Source: Klebsiella pneumoniae
Lineage (GTDB): Bacteria > Pseudomonadota > Gammaproteobacteria > Pseudomonadales > Pseudohongiellaceae
Direction: 5' to 3'
DNA: 33,976 bases
Assembly (NCBI GenBank): GCA_945902215.1
Contig: CAMDML010000031.1
Location: 1 to 33,976, forward strand
Shown here one piece after another: positions 32,492-33,976 of the stretch. The notes under the pieces are model-generated. The model had not been told where the DNA came from and searched no databases. It saw nothing but the letters and a program-made list of their open reading frames with translations. How positions within the stretch are numbered: the first letter of the stretch is position 1; the number at the start of each line of letters is the position of its first letter. Position numbers and translations under genes: made by a program.

Positions 32492-32892
32492 GCCACTACG
32501 CCCATCACATAATGGCTGTCCATGTATTCGCGGATCTGATGGACCAGCCCGTCTTTCACTTCAATAACCCAGCAATACTGGTTGTTGTAGGTCTTGCCGT
32601 TGCGCAACTTGCCCATGCCGCGCGTTTCGGCGCACACGGTGTTGCCCTTGGAGAAAATATTGTCGACGACAGTTTTCGGGTCGCCATCTTCGAAAATGCC
32701 GCGCACCGGGGCCAGGAACTCATCGACGATCACATCACGCGGGGTATGTATGCCGGCGCCGGGAACATCCTTCACCATCGGGATCCAAGCAGCATCAGGA
32801 TGGAGCGTGGCGCGGATCTTCTCCAGATCGCCGGTGCTCAGGGTGGCGAAAAAGTTGCGGACGAGTTGTTCGTTTTGCTCTGGTGTTGCCAT
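32488..32892 (-). CDS. SnoaL-like ester-cyclase/isomerase family protein
   Basis: Start ATG 32892 (MATPEQNEQLVRNFFATLS) has AGAGGAAA upstream. A longer frame would translate the REP pair and is rejected. The 134-residue protein shows the NTF2/SnoaL order: helix, LHPDAAWIPMVKDVPGAG, strands GNTVCAETRGMGKLRNGK, and closing VIEVKDGLVHQIREYMDSHY, typical of SnoaL-like and limonene-epoxide-hydrolase-like families. There is no signal peptide. It is divergent from the metallo-hydrolase at 33050. Confidence 0.88.
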   Translation of the reverse strand: MATPEQNEQLVRNFFATLSTGDLEKIRATLHPDAAWIPMVKDVPGAGIHTPRDVIVDEFLAPVRGIFEDGDPKTVVDNIFSKGNTVCAETRGMGKLRNGKTYNNQYCWVIEVKDGLVHQIREYMDSHYVMGVVA

Positions 32893-32925
32893 GGGATTTG
32901 TTTCCTCTTTATATGGGCATTTAAA

Positions 32926-32984
32926 TGGGGACAGACCACGTTTATTCTCGATCGGTGTGTGCAAATAAACGTGGTCTGTCCCCA
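32926..32984. repeat. Inverted REP pair with perfect 21-bp arms in a divergent promoter region
   Basis: The left arm (32926-32946, beginning TGGGGACAGACCACG) is the exact reverse complement of the right arm (32964-32984), with a 17-base loop. It occupies much of the 157-base gap between two divergently transcribed genes. These copies carry CGTTTATT where the copies at 6-9 kb carry CATTTAA, and both arms share the change, showing that the arms have evolved together. Confidence 0.93.
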
Positions 32985-33049
32985 ATTAGTGTGCCGGGAT
33001 GATACAAGCCCGGCGCGACTGCGACAAATGCTTGTTGTATGATCCGGCC

Positions 33050-33838
33050 ATGAACCGCACACTTGAACCCTACGCCGTTTACGCCATCCGCTATGCCACG
33101 CTGCAGAAGCGCGCCAGCGAGAATTTCATCGGCGGCGATCCACACGACGGCCCGATGCCCATGGACTATTTCGTGTGGGTCGCGGTCAGCAAGAGCAAGA
33201 CTTGGGTCATCGACACCGGCTTCAACGCCGCCATGGCCAAGCAGCGCAAGCGCGAATTTCTGCGCTGCCCCACTGAGGGCCTGAAGCTGCTCGGCATCGA
33301 CGCGAAAAAAATCGACGATGTGCTCGTCACCCACCTGCATTACGACCACATCGGCAACTTCGACCTTTTCCCCAAAGCCCGCTTCCACCTGCAAGACAGC
33401 GAGATGGCCTACGCTACCGGTCGCCACATGGGCAACGGTTTCCTTGCTGGCGCTTATGAAGTGGAGGAAGTGATTGGCATCGTGCGGAAAGTGTATGCAG
33501 GCCGCGTGGTATTCCACGACGGTGATGTGCAGCTGGCTCCCAATCTGTCGTTGCACCACGTTGGCGGACACACCAAAGGTTTACAAGTGGTGCGGCTGTG
33601 GACCAAAAAGGGTTGGCTCGTGCTCGCATCTGATGCAAGCCACTACTATGCGAACATGCATGAAGGGCGGCCATTTCCGGTGGTGGTGGACATCGGGCAG
33701 ATGGTGGATGGCTGGAAGAAATTGCACATGCTGGCCGATGCACCCGAACTGATCATCCCCGGCCATGACCCCGCCGTGATGAAGCGCTTTCCCGCTGCCA
33801 GCAGCAAGATGAAGGGCATAGTCGCAAGACTTGCTTGA
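33050..33838 (+). CDS. Metallo-beta-lactamase-fold hydrolase (AHL-lactonase-like)
   Basis: The 262-residue protein starts at ATG 33050 (MNRTLEPYAVYAIRYA). An in-frame ATG at 32999 is less likely because it adds a Cys-rich tail not seen in the family. The metal-binding set is complete: HxHxDH at His95-Leu-His97-Tyr-Asp99-His100, His174 in VGGHTKG, Asp195 in ASDASH and His239 in IPGHDP. This layout is that of the AiiA/AttM lactonase branch, which opens lactone rings, though the AiiA tyrosine three residues after the bridging Asp is His here. No LuxI/LuxR genes are nearby, so lactone hydrolysis in catabolism is at least as likely as quorum quenching. Confidence 0.9.
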   Translation: MNRTLEPYAVYAIRYATLQKRASENFIGGDPHDGPMPMDYFVWVAVSKSKTWVIDTGFNAAMAKQRKREFLRCPTEGLKLLGIDAKKIDDVLVTHLHYDHIGNFDLFPKARFHLQDSEMAYATGRHMGNGFLAGAYEVEEVIGIVRKVYAGRVVFHDGDVQLAPNLSLHHVGGHTKGLQVVRLWTKKGWLVLASDASHYYANMHEGRPFPVVVDIGQMVDGWKKLHMLADAPELIIPGHDPAVMKRFPAASSKMKGIVARLA

Positions 33839-33906
33839 GTCTCAGGCAGAACCCCTCGCTCCACACTACTGAATAAATTGTAAATCTTGTTATGGCCGCG
33901 CGCCTC

Positions 33907-33919
33907 CCGGATAATCCGG
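33907..33919. promoter_or_regulatory. 13-bp palindrome upstream of the last partial gene
   Basis: CCGGATAATCCGG is a perfect inverted repeat around a central A, about 28 bases before the putative start at 33947. It could be an operator; no recognised consensus applies. Confidence 0.25.
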
Positions 33920-33946
33920 ATCCTGTCTTTGCGGAGTATGCTGTCA

Positions 33947-33976
33947 ATGAATTTTAAAAAATGGGCCTTTACCATA
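33947..33976 (+). CDS. Start of an unidentified gene running off the window
   Basis: ATG 33947 follows GCGGAG at about ten bases and opens MNFKKWAFTI up to the window end; ATG 33938 is in the same frame but too close to the ribosome site. The basic start followed by hydrophobic residues would suit a membrane or exported protein. Too little is visible to identify it. Confidence 0.4.
   Translation, partial: MNFKKWAFTI

Noticed and set aside
32893-32985. N-terminal extension of the SnoaL-like gene up to 32985
   Set aside because: It would translate the inverted REP pair; ATG 32892 has a good ribosome site and the family N-terminus.
33050-33838. Quorum-quenching lactonase as a firm call
   Set aside because: The metal motif fits, but no LuxI/LuxR genes are present and the AiiA tyrosine is not conserved, so only a lactonase-like fold is claimed.
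33646-33975. Minus-strand open frame at the right edge
   Set aside because: It is largely antisense to the metallo-beta-lactamase-fold gene and shows no domain.

Overview
The window looks like a chromosomal segment of a free-living gammaproteobacterium. By eye the GC content is in the mid to high 50s per cent. The strongest marker is the gene order glyA-nrdR-ribD-ribE-ribB-ribH-nusB-thiL-pgpA, a common gammaproteobacterial arrangement, and its RibB carries a degenerate GTP-cyclohydrolase-II-like tail of the RibBX type. TonB-dependent uptake, ZntB and EttA fit the same group. I cannot name a genus from sequence reading alone.

Layout. From 1 to 5.3 kb there are three minus-strand genes: tex (its 3' end lies outside the window), a LigM-like tetrahydrofolate-dependent aromatic O-demethylase, and an aldehyde dehydrogenase. 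From 5.4 to 9.5 kb there is an accessory block with a SnoaL-like lipoprotein, a secreted protein of unknown function, a REP-associated tyrosine transposase (RAYT) and an outer-membrane beta-barrel. Nearly every gene junction in this block carries a copy of one REP-type sequence with core TGTGGTCTGTCCCCATT. From 9.5 to 16.7 kb lies the riboflavin/one-carbon/NusB operon. ettA (16.8-18.5 kb) is transcribed divergently from it. A zntB-like gene and a phage lambda P-like gene follow.

From 20.3 to 33.8 kb there is a dense set of catabolic-looking genes: a P450, an FMN-dependent alpha-hydroxy-acid oxidase, a glutathione S-transferase, a TonB receptor, a SnoaL-like protein, a beta-lactamase-fold esterase, a GMC oxidoreductase, a PYROXD2/phytoene-desaturase-like flavoprotein, a small unknown protein, a class I glutamine amidotransferase, a further SnoaL-like protein and a metallo-beta-lactamase-fold hydrolase. 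Together they could import an ester- or lactone-containing, hydroxylated hydrophobic compound and then hydroxylate, hydrolyse and oxidise it. The substrate cannot be read from the sequence.

The most unusual structure is the REP/RAYT system. The RAYT gene has REPs on both sides. On its upstream side is a nested array of progressively 5'-truncated copies (36, 36, 19, 11 and 10 bp, all with the same 3' end). Further copies form inverted pairs, one with perfect 21-bp arms between two divergent genes near 32.9 kb. One copy supplies the last codons and stop of pgpA, and related but distinct palindromes lie inside the rib operon and in the catabolic region. No gap between genes exceeds 300 bases. 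I found no tRNA, rRNA or CRISPR array.
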